This document shows positions 12,213 through 24,534 of a stretch of 64,000 bases of DNA, piece after piece. Below the pieces are notes generated by a model. It searched no databases. It was not told where the DNA came from and was given only the letters and a program-made list of their open reading frames with translations. The stretch covers positions 496,001 through 560,000 of the forward strand of contig JAJQJQ010000057.1 in NCBI GenBank assembly GCA_028622995.1, written 5' to 3'. Position numbers and translations under genes: made by a program. Position 1 is the first letter of the stretch. Each line of letters starts with the position of its first letter. The stretch is from Panagrolaimus kolymaensis. Taxonomy: Eukaryota; Nematoda; Chromadorea; Rhabditida; Panagrolaimidae.

Positions 12213-12540
12213 TAAAGTATTGCATCAATATATGTATTTCCTATTCTCGTTTTTTTCACATCTATAGTATTCATAATTTTCAATTAACCTAAAAACTACA
12301 GTAGCTGCTATTGTTTACCAAAAAAAGGCTTTTATTTTTAACAGACAAAATGATAAACGAGTACATATGATTAAATTATTATTGCATAAGTAAATATAAA
12401 TGTTGTATTAATTATTGCATAGGATCAATATTATTGCAAATGCCACTGGGCCAATCATAACCAAAATCAGTTGATAATTTATCCCAAAAATAGAGTCTCT
12501 CGGGCCAAAGATTTTCGTAATTTAAAGAGTGGGTGTTGAT
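12213..12540 (-). pseudogene. Detached copy of carboxylesterase last exon and 3'UTR
   Basis: This segment is nearly identical to 17113-17430, which holds the end of the last exon and the 3'UTR of the esterase gene on the same strand. About 115 nt of coding sequence, including the terminal WPSGICNNIDPM and the stop, are preserved without change, as is the UTR. Identity stops abruptly inside the exon, so no upstream esterase exon belongs to this copy. It is a 5'-truncated duplicate, apparently recent, lying just downstream of UPRT. Whether it is transcribed cannot be told from sequence. Confidence 0.85.
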
Positions 12541-12724
12541 AACAAAAAATTGAAACGATCTAATTTAAACCTAAATCTCATCACTTTAACTGCCGCGAAC
12601 AAAGCGCTTAAACCAACTAGTAAATTATAATTTTTCAAATCATTTATTATTCAAACTTAACATAACAATGTAAACTAAATTATTAAATAACAATACCATA
12701 ATCCTTTGCTTCAATTAATTCGAA

Positions 12725-13127
12725 AGCATTGGCAGTCACGGCGGTATAAAAGCATCGGTTGAAACGTCTAAACAATATCATCATTGCAATTGCTGGATTT
12801 GATGGAACTGATCGTCTTTCTACCACTGAAATATTTGATGTTCGTGAAGAAATTTGGCACGAACTTTCTGATCTCAATGTTCCACGATCAAATTTTGGTA
12901 ATACTGTACTTGAAGGTGAACCATTTGTTATCGATGATTATACTACCGATCAAACAACAGCTGAATGTGAACGCTTTGATATGAAATTAATTCGATGGAT
13001 TGTTATGCCATCATTAAGTACTTCTCCTTCAGCTGTAGCCTGTTGCACCGTTTCAAACATCGAATGGGTTGGAAAAAAAATATTGATCGTGGAAATAATG
13101 TCCTGATTGGCGATCTTCGAACTTAAA
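12725..13127 (+). pseudogene. Kelch-repeat gene fragment with frameshifts
   Basis: Kelch-like blades are visible but in changing frames. Near 12729 one frame reads IGSHGGIKASVET. From about 12770 another frame reads IAGFDGTDRLSTTEIFD, then a W and LNVPRSNFG, then a second blade ending in RWIVMPSLS. After the A-run at 13073-13080 the likely continuation again needs a frame change. There is no start codon in context, no BTB domain and no linked exon. I read it as a decayed kelch-family (KLHL-like) remnant; a fast-evolving gene with unrecognised introns is the alternative. Confidence 0.55.
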
Positions 13128-13439
13128 CAACTCTCAATTAATTTCCTGAAAAATTTTTTTCATTTTATTCCTTAAACTTTTCAATCATTTAAAACAAGGA
13201 AACAATAAAATCGTTTGACAACTATGTTATTGTATTTTTACTTGTATTTTCTTTTACAAATTTGGAGTTTCTCTATTATTACAGCAATAAGGAGGGCAAA
13301 AAAATCTGGAGGATACATGTGATATGAAAAAATTGCGGATGATGAATCTCGTGTTGTTTGAATGATATTTTTTGTATTTGTCTTAAAGAAACTTGTTTTA
13401 GCACATCTCATTCATTATCATCCTTAGCTTTCTAAATCA

Positions 13440-13955
13440 ATTTTTTTTATAATGTATTCTCTCTTCCATAACAAAGGAAATCAGACTTAAAGAAATTTTT
13501 CCCAAAATTCTCAGCAACTCTATCAAAAAATTTTGAAAACTTTTTAACAACTTTTGAAGAAAAATCTAAAATTTTTAAACTAAATGATGAAGAAAAATAT
13601 ATGAACTTCTTCCTTATTGATTACATGGAAGAGCTGCTCCGGATAATTATAAATTAACACAAGTAAAACCAAATAAACCATCAAAAATGTTCAAAAAGGA
13701 TATTGAGCAACTAAAATTAATTATTCCAAAAATTCAAGAAGCTAAAACAGTTAAACTAATGCTTTCTTCAATAAAACAAAGTAAAAATAGAGGATTTGGA
13801 TCGCCATTGAACCATCGAATAAAAAAAATGAAAAATTTTTTAGTGTCTATGAAAAAAATTTCCATAAATTTCTTTGTTTTTTTGTTGAATGAATGCGAAA
13901 GCAAAACAACAAATTTGCAAAGAAACTACTCACTTAGAAATTTACTAACATAAAA
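13440..13955 (+). pseudogene. Eroded coding-like sequence, unrecognised
   Basis: Two overlapping open stretches in different frames (about 13498-13655 and 13660-13953) have protein-like, charged compositions, for example LNDEEKYMNFFLIDYM followed after a frame change by FKKDIEQLKLIIPK. No start context, splice signals or family likeness were found. It may be remains of a gene upstream of the kinase. Confidence 0.25.
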
Positions 13956-13966
13956 GTATTTAGTGT

Positions 13967-15768
13967 ATGGATACTCTGGATATTCTTGAAAATGATAAGC
14001 GTTTTGAACTTTGTAAAGACAAATGGTGGGTTTGCAAAGGAGAAATCGATAGATCTAAAGCAAATTTGTGAGTTTTTTATTTTTTATTCAAACTCGATCC
14101 TCATAAATTTTGGGGCCAACGTGTACATTTTGATAAGCTAATGTCAAATTCCTTGTCTTAATATAATATCAAAAATCCAGCGGCTCTATCTTACCACTTT
14201 TTTATAAACATATTTTATCCGAAAACCTAGTAAAAATTACCATAATAATGGCCATCAGCATGTTCAAAATATTGCTATCTCATGATGCTTAAGGCTTTCA
14301 ACATGCAACAAAATAAAGAAGAAAAAAACGTTTTTGTTGCCATTTTTTGCTTTAAATGCGCTTGTTAAAGGCTTGGTTACCATTAAACTTCCTATGTTTA
14401 AAACTATAAGGTTCTGACGGCGGCTTAAAAAAATTCCAGCTTTCATTTTTTACACGTTGGCTCTTATTTAAATTATAACGGTAGTTCGTTCAAATAGCAA
14501 AATATCCAATAATTTTTATTAGTAATATAGTCCATCGAATTGGAATGAATTGACAGCTTTGTTCTTCATAGTTTTAAAATTATGCCTACAAATTTTTTTT
14601 ATAATTGATAAAATGTAATTTCAAATTCTTGTTTTTAGAAAAGATATCCTGGAGAATATTTGTGTGAAATTTATGGAAACAAACACACAAGTAACGAAAA
14701 GCGTGGGTCGTGGAGGCTTTGGTAATGTACGAAGAATATATTTCAATGGAATTGATACTGAATTTGTGGAAAAGGTTTTTAAAAATATTGATTCTCCAGA
14801 ATCATTAATAGCTGAAGCAGCGGCCTTTACTGAGTGTGATAAAACTGAATATATTCCAAAGATGATTTACTGTGGGTACAATGCTGAAGGACAATGGTGT
14901 ACAGTTATGGAATATATCAAAGGTGGAACTCTTCAATATCATGTTAAAAATTCAAGCATTCCAGAAAAAGGAAAGCAAACAATTGCCTATCAACTTGCTC
15001 TTGCTCTGGAACATTTACATAAAAACGGTTTAACACATGGGTGAGTGAGTTTTACGAAAAAGTTAAATTGTATAATGTGTAATATTGTTCTTATTATTTT
15101 TCAGGGATCTAAAACCTAATAATGTTGCTTTGACGTTAACAGGGCATGTTCGTCTCTTTGATTTCGGTCAATCTCGTAGTATTAGAACACACGAAAAACT
15201 TCCATTTTCTGTACCTTTTTACTCAGCTCCCGAAGTGATGCTCCATGAACCTGCTGGATTAGCTGCTGATCGATGGTCATATGGAGTTCTCTTTGCTTAT
15301 TTGATCAAAGGAACACATCCATTTATCAATATGAAGTGGAAGGAAGTTAAAAGAAATAAAACATATGGAGTACCAAATCTTGAAGAAATCAATGATGAAG
15401 CAGCTAAAGAACTTATTAATGGTCTTCTACAACATAATCAAAATGATCGTATCAAAAATATTTCCACACATCGTTATTTTAATGGAGTTGAAGAAAAAGA
15501 TCCGCCATTTAAACCTATGAATATCCAAATGGCTGACACTTCAGAAGCTAATGGAAAAAGCTTTTTTCGCAAGAATCGTATAATTAAAAAACTTCGAAAT
15601 ATTGGTGATAAGTTTGCTAAAAGAGAAAAGTGTGCTAAAAGAGAATGTCATTCAAATGAATTTGTTGAACTACATCCACTCCTACAAAAATGGGGTCTTA
15701 AAATACCTTCTAAAGCTTATTTAAACACCTTTAAGAAACTTCCAGGTGCTAGTGGAAACGCTTGTTAA
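13967..15768 (+). CDS. Orphan protein kinase with HGD catalytic loop
   Basis: Ser/Thr-kinase-fold protein of 388 residues; exons 13967-14067, 14639-15040, 15105-15768 join in frame. Motifs in order: Gly-loop VGRGGFGNV, the VAIK-type Lys in EKVFK, an alpha-C Glu in LIAEAA, hinge VMEYIKGG, catalytic loop HGDLKPNN (the HRD Arg replaced by Gly), DFG, the APE motif as SAPEVM, and DRWSYGVLF in subdomain IX. The catalytic Lys, Asp and DFG Asp are present, so activity is plausible, but without the HRD Arg it is unlikely to depend on activation-loop phosphorylation. The basic tail (about 110 residues) ends in LPGASGNAC and matches nothing I know. The start at 13967 is the first ATG in frame; an upstream exon cannot be excluded. 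I do not recognise an orthologue. Confidence 0.8.
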
Positions 15769-16086
15769 GTTTTCCAGTTATGTCATGAAGTAAGTTCACT
15801 TTTCTTGTTAAAAATCGTTTATGTAATACAAAGAATGTTGTTTTTGTTTTAGATAATTTTCTGGGGACTATGTGCTATGTCTTTAAACAATTGTCTGTAT
15901 ATTACTGATGCTGGAAATTTCGTTTCTGTTATTCTAGCAGCTCTCTCAATTATAATGTGAAATCTAAAGAAAAATGGTGAAACTTTCAAAGATAGCTGAG
16001 ATACTGCAAATGGATTTGAATTATTTGTGTGATGTTTTTATTAATCATTAATTTATTATACATTTTCGTTTTGTTTCTATTTGAAT

Positions 16087-16092
16087 AATAAA
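16087..16092 (+). terminator. Poly(A) signal AATAAA, kinase gene
   Basis: AATAAA about 320 nt after the kinase stop codon. Confidence 0.45.
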
Positions 16093-16762
16093 TGATTTAT
16101 TTTTTTCGAATAATTTAGATGACATGTTATAACTCGGCTTAATGGTCTATGTTAGGAGATTTCCTATGTTTATTTGTTCAAAGTAGTGTGGTTTAGACTA
16201 AGCTCAGATCTTCAAAAACTTTGATGCACCTAATGTTAATGAAAGATGAAAGGCGAATGAAATAACCCCGAATCAGGTAACACAGCTCCAAGAATGTTCT
16301 TAAATAATGATTAGAATAAGCTGTTGAAAAAAATCAAACTTCCAAAAAAAATTGTACAAACCAGAATTTTCTACCATCATTGAAGGATTTGAAAGGTTTG
16401 ATAAAACATGCAAATAATGAAGTTAGCTTTTTTTTAATGGAAAAGCTATTCAAAAAAAATTCTGAAAGTGTTTCCAAACATTTTTAAGTAAGCCAAAGTC
16501 CGTTGAACAAAAGTTTTTAATTTTGTTTGATATTTTTACAAATTCGTTTAATGCTTTTTTGATAAAAACAACTTTGAAGTTTTGAGTTTTTTAAAGCTTA
16601 AAAACGAAACCAATTTATTTCTTAACTAACAACCAAAAAAAGAGAAATGAGAAGAAGAAAATGAAGAAGATAAACGACCGACGAACTCGATTGGAATGTA
16701 ACGATTTTTTTATTCTTCCCAAAAACTTTGTTGTTGGCGATTGAAAGAAAGTGATAACGACC

Positions 16763-16886
16763 AGAGTTGTCGATTTTCGATTCTATTTTCGATGCGTCTA
16801 TTCGAAGCATCGATTTTCGATTTCGGTTTGGATTCGATGCTTCGAAATCGAAAATATAATAATTTCGATGCATCGACGACAGCTCT
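16763..16886. mobile_element. Small inverted-repeat element (MITE-like)
   Basis: The left end starts AGAGTTGTCGA and the right end, read on the other strand, starts AGAGCTGTCGTCGATG. The inside is a dense run of TTCGA/CGATT words that pair with each other, for example GAAGCATCGA against TCGATGCTTC. This looks like a short palindromic MITE. The CAGAG-type ends recall hAT families, but I see no 8-bp target duplication, so the class is uncertain. Confidence 0.45.
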
Positions 16887-17220
16887 TATAAAAGTATGTA
16901 TAGTGTAGCGGATTGTGGTTCGAATTATTCTGGATGGGGTTAAGAAAGTTTCTCTTTATTTAACAACAATATTACAATGGGGATTATTAGAGATAAAGAG
17001 AGAGGAGAGTCTCTCTTTTTGTTTTGAAAGTAACAAAAAATTGTACATTTAGCTTTTAACTGCCTTCAACTATTTTTAAAAGCAATCAATCACCTTAATT
17101 TAAAAAACGATCTAAAGTATTGCATATTTCATATTCTCGTTTTTTTCACATCTATAGTATTCATAATTTTCAATTAACCTAAAAACTACAGTAGCTGCTA
17201 TTGTCTACCAAAAAAAGGCT

Positions 17221-17226
17221 TTTATT
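17221..17226 (-). terminator. Poly(A) signal AATAAA, esterase gene
   Basis: AATAAA on the minus strand about 75 nt after the esterase stop. The same signal is kept in the duplicate at 12.3 kb. Confidence 0.5.
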
Positions 17227-17301
17227 TTTAACAGACAAAACGGTAAACGAGTACATATGATTAAATTATTATTGCATAAGTAAATATAAATGTTGTATTA
17301 A

Positions 17302-19355
17302 TTATTGCATAGGATCAATATTATTGCAAATGCCACTGGGCCAATCATAACCAAAATCAGTTGATAATTTATCCCAAAAATAGAGTCTCTCGGGCCAAAG
17401 ATTTTCGTAATTTAAAGAGCTTGTGTTAATGTCAAAAAAAGGAATTGATTGGGAGGTAATTGGATTTAAGCGATATTGACTCGTAAATGCTTGGCTGCAA
17501 AAATGGATACATAATTTATTTTACCGCTTGAAGACCATTAACAAAAGCTCGAGCATGTATTTTTTAAATCATAAGTGTAATCATAATAAACATACCCATA
17601 TTTAACAAAATTCATTAACAATTCGATGAAAGGTTTTTGAACTGCCAAAGCATCACTTTGTCCAATGGGTAATGGACCAAAGAAATTATATAATTCGCTT
17701 GCATGTCCAGCTCCGTCCACATAAGCATTTCTTTCATTAATGGGGATAAAACTATTACGATAGAAATATACCGTATAACCATATTGAGCTTTTCTTTGAG
17801 CTTCACGCATAATTGGAATATTAAAAATTAAATCTGAAACAAATTGAACAAATGTTTGAAGATGTTGATTATGAGTGTAATATTGTGATTGATTATCATA
17901 AAATTCAATGATTCTTTGTGCTACAGCATTGTGTCTTTCATTAAGACATTTTTCAGTTTCAACAATTTCAAAAACAGCTTTAACGAAATCATCTCGAGAA
18001 TAATTTGCTAAATTTGAGGTTGAAATAGGTAAATGTTTTGATACGGTTGACGGAATATCTGATATTACTAAAAATATAAATAAAAAAATTATTTTTTGTC
18101 TGAAGAGGAAGAAATCAATTAACCAAATGGAAGAGCTTCTTGACTATCTAAACCAATAATAATGGGAATTTTGGGAGCATTCCAAGCAGCGTCATTAAAA
18201 ATTTTAAGTTTTACAAAATCATTATCATATCTTGGATGAAATAATAATCCATTATGGGAGTCAGCCATTGCCAATGAATGAACCTAAAGTAATTTTATTT
18301 GAAATTATGTCTTTTTGGTGGAAAAACTTTTAGATAAAAAGGTGATTAGACTGTTATCGTGAGAGCCTATTTCATGATTTTTCTTATAAAACAGATTCCA
18401 ATTTGCAAACTTACAATATGTGTTGCATTTTGAATTTCTTCCACACTTTTCTGTTTCAAACAACCGAGAACATCAATTTGTTCATCACAAACTAAAAGTT
18501 GTATGAGGCTTCTTGAAAAAAGTATTGTATCTTCAGCACTCGCCCATGCAGCTGTGGCTGAACCACTCATAATAAAAGCTTGAGAAAAATATTTTGAACC
18601 TTCTAAGTTTAAAGTCAACCATGAAACGCTTGCAGCTCCAGCAGATTCTCCAACAATTGTTACTTTATTTGGATTTCCACCAAAAGAAGCAATGGTTTTA
18701 TGAATAAATTTCAATGCTTCAAATTGATCCCATAAACCATTATTGCCTGGAACAAGTTCATTTGCGGTTGAGAAAAAACCAAAAGGTCCCAAGCGATAAT
18801 TGAATGAGATGAAAATAATGCCATGTGAAACTAGGATATCCGAAATAAAATTATAATAATAATCTGAGGATGATCCAGAAATGAAGCCTCCTCCATGAAT
18901 CCATACCATAATAGGATAACCTTGAGGATCAGAAGAATTCAATGCGGGGCGAAAAATATTTAGGGTAAGACAATCTTCATTCGAATTTGAAATAGGAAAA
19001 GTTGAGACACAACTAAATCCATAATTATTTGCTTGAAGGGTTTCATTCCATGGCTTACGAGATTGGGGCTTCTAAAAATTTCATTCTCTGGTTTTTTTCA
19101 AAGCTAAAATCTTACTTCAAACCGTAGCTCTCCAATGGGTGCCTCAGCATAAGGAACTCCCAAAAATATTTCAGTTTTAAACCCATCTTCTCCTACATAA
19201 TCAAACCCTTGAACTCTTCCATAAATGGTTTCAACAAAAGGTGTTGTTTCGCAACATTTAAAAAATATTAATAAAAACAAAATGACAACGACCATCATTT
19301 TTAAATTAAATAAAAAGTCTAGACTGATTGAGAAATAATTTTGACGACCTTGCAT
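17302..19355 (-). CDS. Type-B carboxylesterase, secreted
   Basis: Alpha/beta-hydrolase that cleaves carboxylic esters, of the nematode intestinal/cholinesterase-like family; 573 residues. Exons from the start: 19116-19355, 18415-19071, 18124-18283, 17596-18067, 17302-17494. A hydrophobic signal peptide lies near residues 20-36, after an internal MM pair that could be the true start. The oxyanion loop is HGGGF (near 139), the nucleophile Ser223 sits in GESAG, Glu348 in GLDSQEALPFG, and His474 in DGAGHASEL, so the triad is complete. Cys pairs at NEDCLT and LVCDEQ fit the conserved disulfides. The C-terminus, IDPMQ, shows no ER-retention signal or GPI site. A near-identical copy of its last exon plus UTR lies 4.9 kb upstream on the map. 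Confidence 0.92.
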
Positions 19356-20695
19356 TATTTTGTCGCTACTGTTCTTTTTTTGAAAAAAATTTAATGTTTT
19401 TTATATTCATACATTGAAGGCAGCTGCGTCGTCATATCCGGTCAAAAAGCTGTTTTTTCTCATTGGAATTCCCGCACCGTTACTCTATTAAAATTATTCG
19501 GTAAATCTTTATGAGAGAGACTTTAATGGTTTTTTTACACTCTCTCAAGATTTTTAGCGGAAGCGTGAGAAAATGTTTAAAATTTTCAAAGTTCATAATG
19601 TAATGGTTACGAAAGACAAAAATCCAATTCATGACAAATACAAATGACCAGCAGAGATAATCCTTAGAAGATGAGAAGAAAAAATAGTAATAAATCAAAG
19701 AAGAAGAAAACGCGTTTTTAACCGCATTAGGACGCGCTTTATCGATATCTCGATGGATGCGCAAAAAAGTAAACTTGGAATCAATGACATTGATTAATTT
19801 TCGTTATATCTGGGCCTATTTTTCGATTCTTTTTTTTTAAATTAAAAACGTTTTTTATACGTATATTAAACTAAAACTATGTCCTTCCAATTTTCATATT
19901 TTTGTTCCTTCATTTATTTATTCAGAAAAAATAACTATGGTTTAGGGTAGTTTTTTTTAGTATGCGTAAAGTTTCTTTATTTTGATTATTTTGATTAGAT
20001 TCTTGACTATTAAAAAAAAGCCATTCATATTCTTAATTAAGTTAAACAAAAACATTATAAAATTTAAAACTTATACTAACTCAAATTAGATATTTTTCAC
20101 CAAAACCTTTTGTTATTTTTTCGTCGCATTTTTTAAAGCTTACATTGTGATTAAATTAATTTAGAAACCCATTTTAAAAATACTACCTAAAAAAAGAAGC
20201 CTGTCATTTCTATACTTTTTCTCTTGATTTCTGTGACCTTGAAGACGATGAAGAAAGAAAAAATCGTTCTTCAATTATAATAAAAAAAGTGGGTCAAAGG
20301 CTTGCGCAATGGACATACACGATTTTTTTTGATGGAGATGACCGCTGGCGGCCGGCAGAAAAAGAAAAACCCTCCTGATGCAATGGTGGAGAGGAATCAA
20401 TTTTGGAAGAAAAAATATGAAAGAAAAAGGGATTGAAACAAATTTTTTTGCGCTCTAGTAGGCAAATCATGAACGAGGGCATCCCATGGTCAGTCAGAGT
20501 TTTTAACTTCAAAATCGTGCTGCTTTTTTTTGTTCGTTACAGTTCAGTGAATTTTTCAATTTTTATTTTTACTTTCATTTTCTAACTCTTTTTTTTCTAC
20601 CATCGCTGATGTCAATTTTGAATTCCAATCGATTTATTTTATTTCGATTACAAGATTTTATTATCCGACTTTTTTAGCTGTCGGCAGGGTTATCA
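19356..20695. other. Divergent intergenic region (esterase / patched-related)
   Basis: 1.34 kb between head-to-head genes. A trans-splice-type acceptor (TTTTTTAG) ends at 20677, 18 nt before the patched-related start. No other motif recognised. Confidence 0.5.
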
Positions 20696-23600
20696 ATGCC
20701 CAAATTTGATTGCATTGAACGTCCACTCTCTCGATTTTTTAATCATTATGGACAATTTGTGGCTCGAAATCCTATTCCGTTTATAATATTTCCACTTTTA
20801 TTGACGGGATTTTGTTCATGTGGTTTTTTTCAACTTGATTCAGTTACGGATGCAATATATCTTTTTACTCCTACGGGAGCTCCATCCAAAATGGAAAGGC
20901 AAGCTATTCATGATTTATGGCCTCTCACAAATGGTTCATACATTCCTGGAAGAGCGGTAACTCAATCAAGAGAAGTTCAGGTTTGTGTTAAAATGTTTTT
21001 TTTTTTGGGAAATTGATAAAACTTTTTAGTTGACAGTTCGAACAAAAGATGATAAAAATATTTTGGATAAACCATATGCCGAAGCTATTTACAGACTTGA
21101 TCAATATATTCAAAATCGAGTTCAAATTGAATTTGAAGGAAAAAAATATAAATATCGAGATTTATGTTTGCAATGGAAAAATGAAGGATGCCCCGGCGCT
21201 AAGTACATCCATGTCATCAGCGATCTCTTCCAACATGGTTTTAATATTACTTATCCCACAGCTAGAGTTGGTTCAGTGTAAGCTTTTTTCTGAAATTAAA
21301 AAAGTATTGTAAGCAACAACAACAGAATTTTAGAAGCGGTTATATTGGTGCAAGTTTAGGCGGTGTTACAGTAGGCTATGGAAAAAAGCATGAAATGATT
21401 CTTGTTTCGGCAAAAGCTTGGTTAATGGTTTATCATTTACAATTTTATCCAGATAAAATTTCACATATTTCTGGTTTATGGGAAAAGGTTAAAACCTTTT
21501 CTTAATTTTTATGAAAGAGAAGAAATGAACTTTTTTTGATTATTTAGGCCTTTCAAAAAGCTTTGGAGGAATATCCGGATGATCCATTTATTGAATTCAC
21601 ATATTTTCATTCACAATCATTAGCGGAAGAACTTAAGCGAAATGCAGATTCATTAGTTCCTCGATTTATTGCAGCATTTACAATTTTGGTTATTTTTTCT
21701 GTTATTTGTTCGATGTCAACTATCGATGGAACATTTTATATTGATTGGGTTCTATCTAAACCCATTCTAGCTATTTTGGGTGTTATGAATGCTGGAATGG
21801 GTATTGCAACGGCTATTGGAGCAGTACAAATAATGGGAATACCATATACTGATATCGTTGGGGTAATGCCTTTTTTAGTTGTTCCTGTTGGAACAAATAA
21901 TATGTTCCTTATGGTTGCAACCGTTCGGCGTACAAATCGAGCATATCCTTCTGAAATAAGAATTGGAGAATGTATGAGTGATGCAGCCATATCTGTTTTT
22001 ATTACATCTTTAACCGATGCGTTTAGTTTTGGTGTTGGAACAATTACAACGTAAGCTTTCATTCATTTATTTAAATATTGCTTTTTTGAGCTTTATTTTT
22101 ACGAAAATCAAACTTTGATTTTTTTTTAGAATTCCTGCTTGTCAAATTTTTTGCATTTACACTTGTGCGGCTATTACTTGTACTTTTCTTTATCAGGTTT
22201 GCTACTATTATCTTTTTTACCCTTTTCCAAGCATTTACCTTTTTTAAGATTACGTTCTTCGCTGCTTGCCTTTCCCTTGTAACAAAATGGGAATCAGAAG
22301 GTCGACATTGCATTTTTCAAAAAATTACCGTACCCGATTGCTATAAAGATTTATCTTCTCTCCCGCATAGAATTTTTTGGCTTGGTTCTCGACCTCATAA
22401 AAATGTTGATAACTTGGAAGTAAATCGAAAGGAATCAGCTGTAGCATATTTCTTTCAAAATTGGTATGGACCAATTTTAATGCAACCAGTTGTAAGAATT
22501 TTAACGCTACTATGGTATTGCGTTTATCTCACATTTGGAATTTATGGATGTTTTCAATTGAGAGAAGGATTAGAGCCAATTAATTTATTAGTCGAAGATA
22601 GTTATGCCATTCCACATTATAGAGTTTTGGAACAATATTTTTGGCACTATGGTCCCACAGTACAGGTATGTCTACCATTTACGAACATGCGGTTCATCAT
22701 CAAAGTTTAAGATTGTTGTAAATAATGCCCCAGATTTGAGAAATCCAGATGAACGACAAAGAATACAATCAATGGCTCATACATTTGCAAATTCGAAACA
22801 CACAATTGGGGATGAATCGATTCAATTTTGGATGGATGAAATGGATCGATATTTTAATAATGAACTTAAAATGAATTACACAAATTCAATGTTTTATGAA
22901 GCAGCAAAACATTATTTTGCTGCTAAAAATAATGAAATTTGGACTGAGGATGTTAAATGGGGGAAAATGAATGATGGAAAACCAGGAATTGTTGCGTTTA
23001 GGTAAGTTAAAAATGGCCTAAAATTTTAAATTTAGCATATGTTTTGGTGTAATAAGTGACGCAACAAAAATATTTAGTTTCTAATTCCCCTTCTTTTTTA
23101 GGTTAATCGTTGGATTACGAGACATTGTAACCACCGTTGAACAACAAGAAACCACGGCTTTAATGCGTGAAATAGCATCTCGATATCCTCGTTACAATAT
23201 TACAACTTTCATGCCTCTTTGGCTTTTTGTTGATCAATATGACCTTGTTGTACCAAATACGGTTCAAGATGTGGTAATTGCTATGGCTGTTATGATTTGC
23301 ATTGCATTTTTTCTTATTCCTCAACCTACTTGCGCTCTTTGGGTTACCACCGCTATAGCTTCCATTGATGTTGGAGTGGTTGGATTTATGACTCTTTGGG
23401 GTGTAAATCTTGATGCTATTTCAATGATTACTATCATTATGTCAATTGGATTTGCAGTGGATTATTCTGCTCATATTACATATGGATATGTTATATCAAA
23501 ATGCAAAAAACCAAGCGATCGAATTTGTGAAGCCTTAGGAGCTCTTGGATGGCCATTAACTCAAGGTGCTATTTCGACCATTTTAGCCGTTATTGTTCTA

Positions 23601-23885
23601 GCTGATGTTCCAGCTTATATGATTGTAACATTTTTCAAAACCGTATTTCTTTCAATTACTATTGGACTTCTTCATGGTCTCGTCTTTCTTCCCGTTACTC
23701 TTTCACTTTGTGTTCGAGGATTTTGCGCTGTTTCCATGGATACAGGAAATGAGAAAATCAAACCTCATGAACAATTTATTCAAATTGCTCATTTACAAAA
23801 TTCATCATCAACTCGAGCAATCATTGACAATGAAAGCGTTGAACATGAATATGCTTCACCCCAATTTCCTCATAAGTCATCATGA
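20696..23885 (+). CDS. Patched-related (PTR) membrane protein with sterol-sensing domain
   Basis: RND-superfamily protein of 915 residues, related to Patched/Dispatched; nematode PTRs act in cuticle formation, moulting and lipid or sterol traffic at the plasma membrane. Exons 20696-20980, 21030-21277, 21334-21487, 21548-22050, 22130-22196, 22249-22665, 22712-23001, 23102-23885. TM1 lies near residues 24-48, then a large extracellular loop, then five helices forming the sterol-sensing domain. A second TM, loop and five-helix set follows. The loop motif NNAPDLRNPDERQR is family-typical. In the second half the RND acidic residue is kept (GFAVDYSAH), but the matching first-half site reads GTNNMF, without an Asp. 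The tail is short and polar. The family is firm; the specific PTR orthologue is not assigned. Confidence 0.9.
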
Positions 23886-23915
23886 CAAGAATTTTCTCAA
23901 AGTTGAGAATTAAAA

Positions 23916-23921
23916 AATAAA
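23916..23921 (+). terminator. Poly(A) signal AATAAA, PTR gene
   Basis: AATAAA 30 nt after the PTR stop codon. Confidence 0.6.
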
Positions 23922-24534
23922 TTAATATGAAAGCGTGTTTTTAAAAAAATAATGCGGGTTTTTTTTCTTCTTTTGAATTTATAGTAATTTTTTTCTAAAC
24001 GAATAAAATAAAAATATGAAGATATTCTAAGCTTTAATAACAACAAAATGTTTACAAATTTTGTAGTATTATTTTCCCTTAAAAAGAGACAGATAGGCAC
24101 AAACATGCGAAATTTGACCTTTCATTTTTTTGACATTAAAGAAATGAAAGTGTCGATCATCACCATCGTAAACAGCTTTTTATTTCATAAAAATAATGCT
24201 TTCTTTTTTTTCTCGCTAAAATGTTATTATTGCTTTTGTGCATTGCTGCCGAAGAAGCAGCCCTTGAAGCGTCTATCCCATCCATTCGGCGCAAGCGCCG
24301 CTGGAAAAAGGCAATCGATTTCAAAAAAAAGCGGCTCCGACCAAGAAAGCAAGCCACAATAAAAAAAAAGCGCGAACTTTTATTTTATTTCGTTGCTAAA
24401 ACAAAATTTTTTCAGTTATCCAATTTTCTGTTTGGTTGCATTGATTTGATCTCTCCTGCGTGAAATTAATATCTTTTTAACAAAGCTTTAATTTTCAGTT
24501 CAAACGGGTACAAGCTATATTCTACGAAGACAAG

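Larger units (their letters stand above)
15769..17112. other. Intergenic stretch after the kinase
   Basis: Contains the kinase poly(A) signal (16087-16092), a candidate 3'UTR intron ending near 15852, and a small inverted-repeat element at 16763-16886. The rest is AT-rich and unremarkable. Confidence 0.5.

Noticed and set aside
16905..16940. GGTTCGAAT resembling a tRNA B-box
   Set aside because: No A-box, acceptor or anticodon arm could be placed around it.
24221..24463. Small frame with a hydrophobic start and basic end before the Cys-rich gene
   Set aside because: The frame is formed by A-runs and overlaps a plausible 5' untranslated or promoter region; no family likeness.
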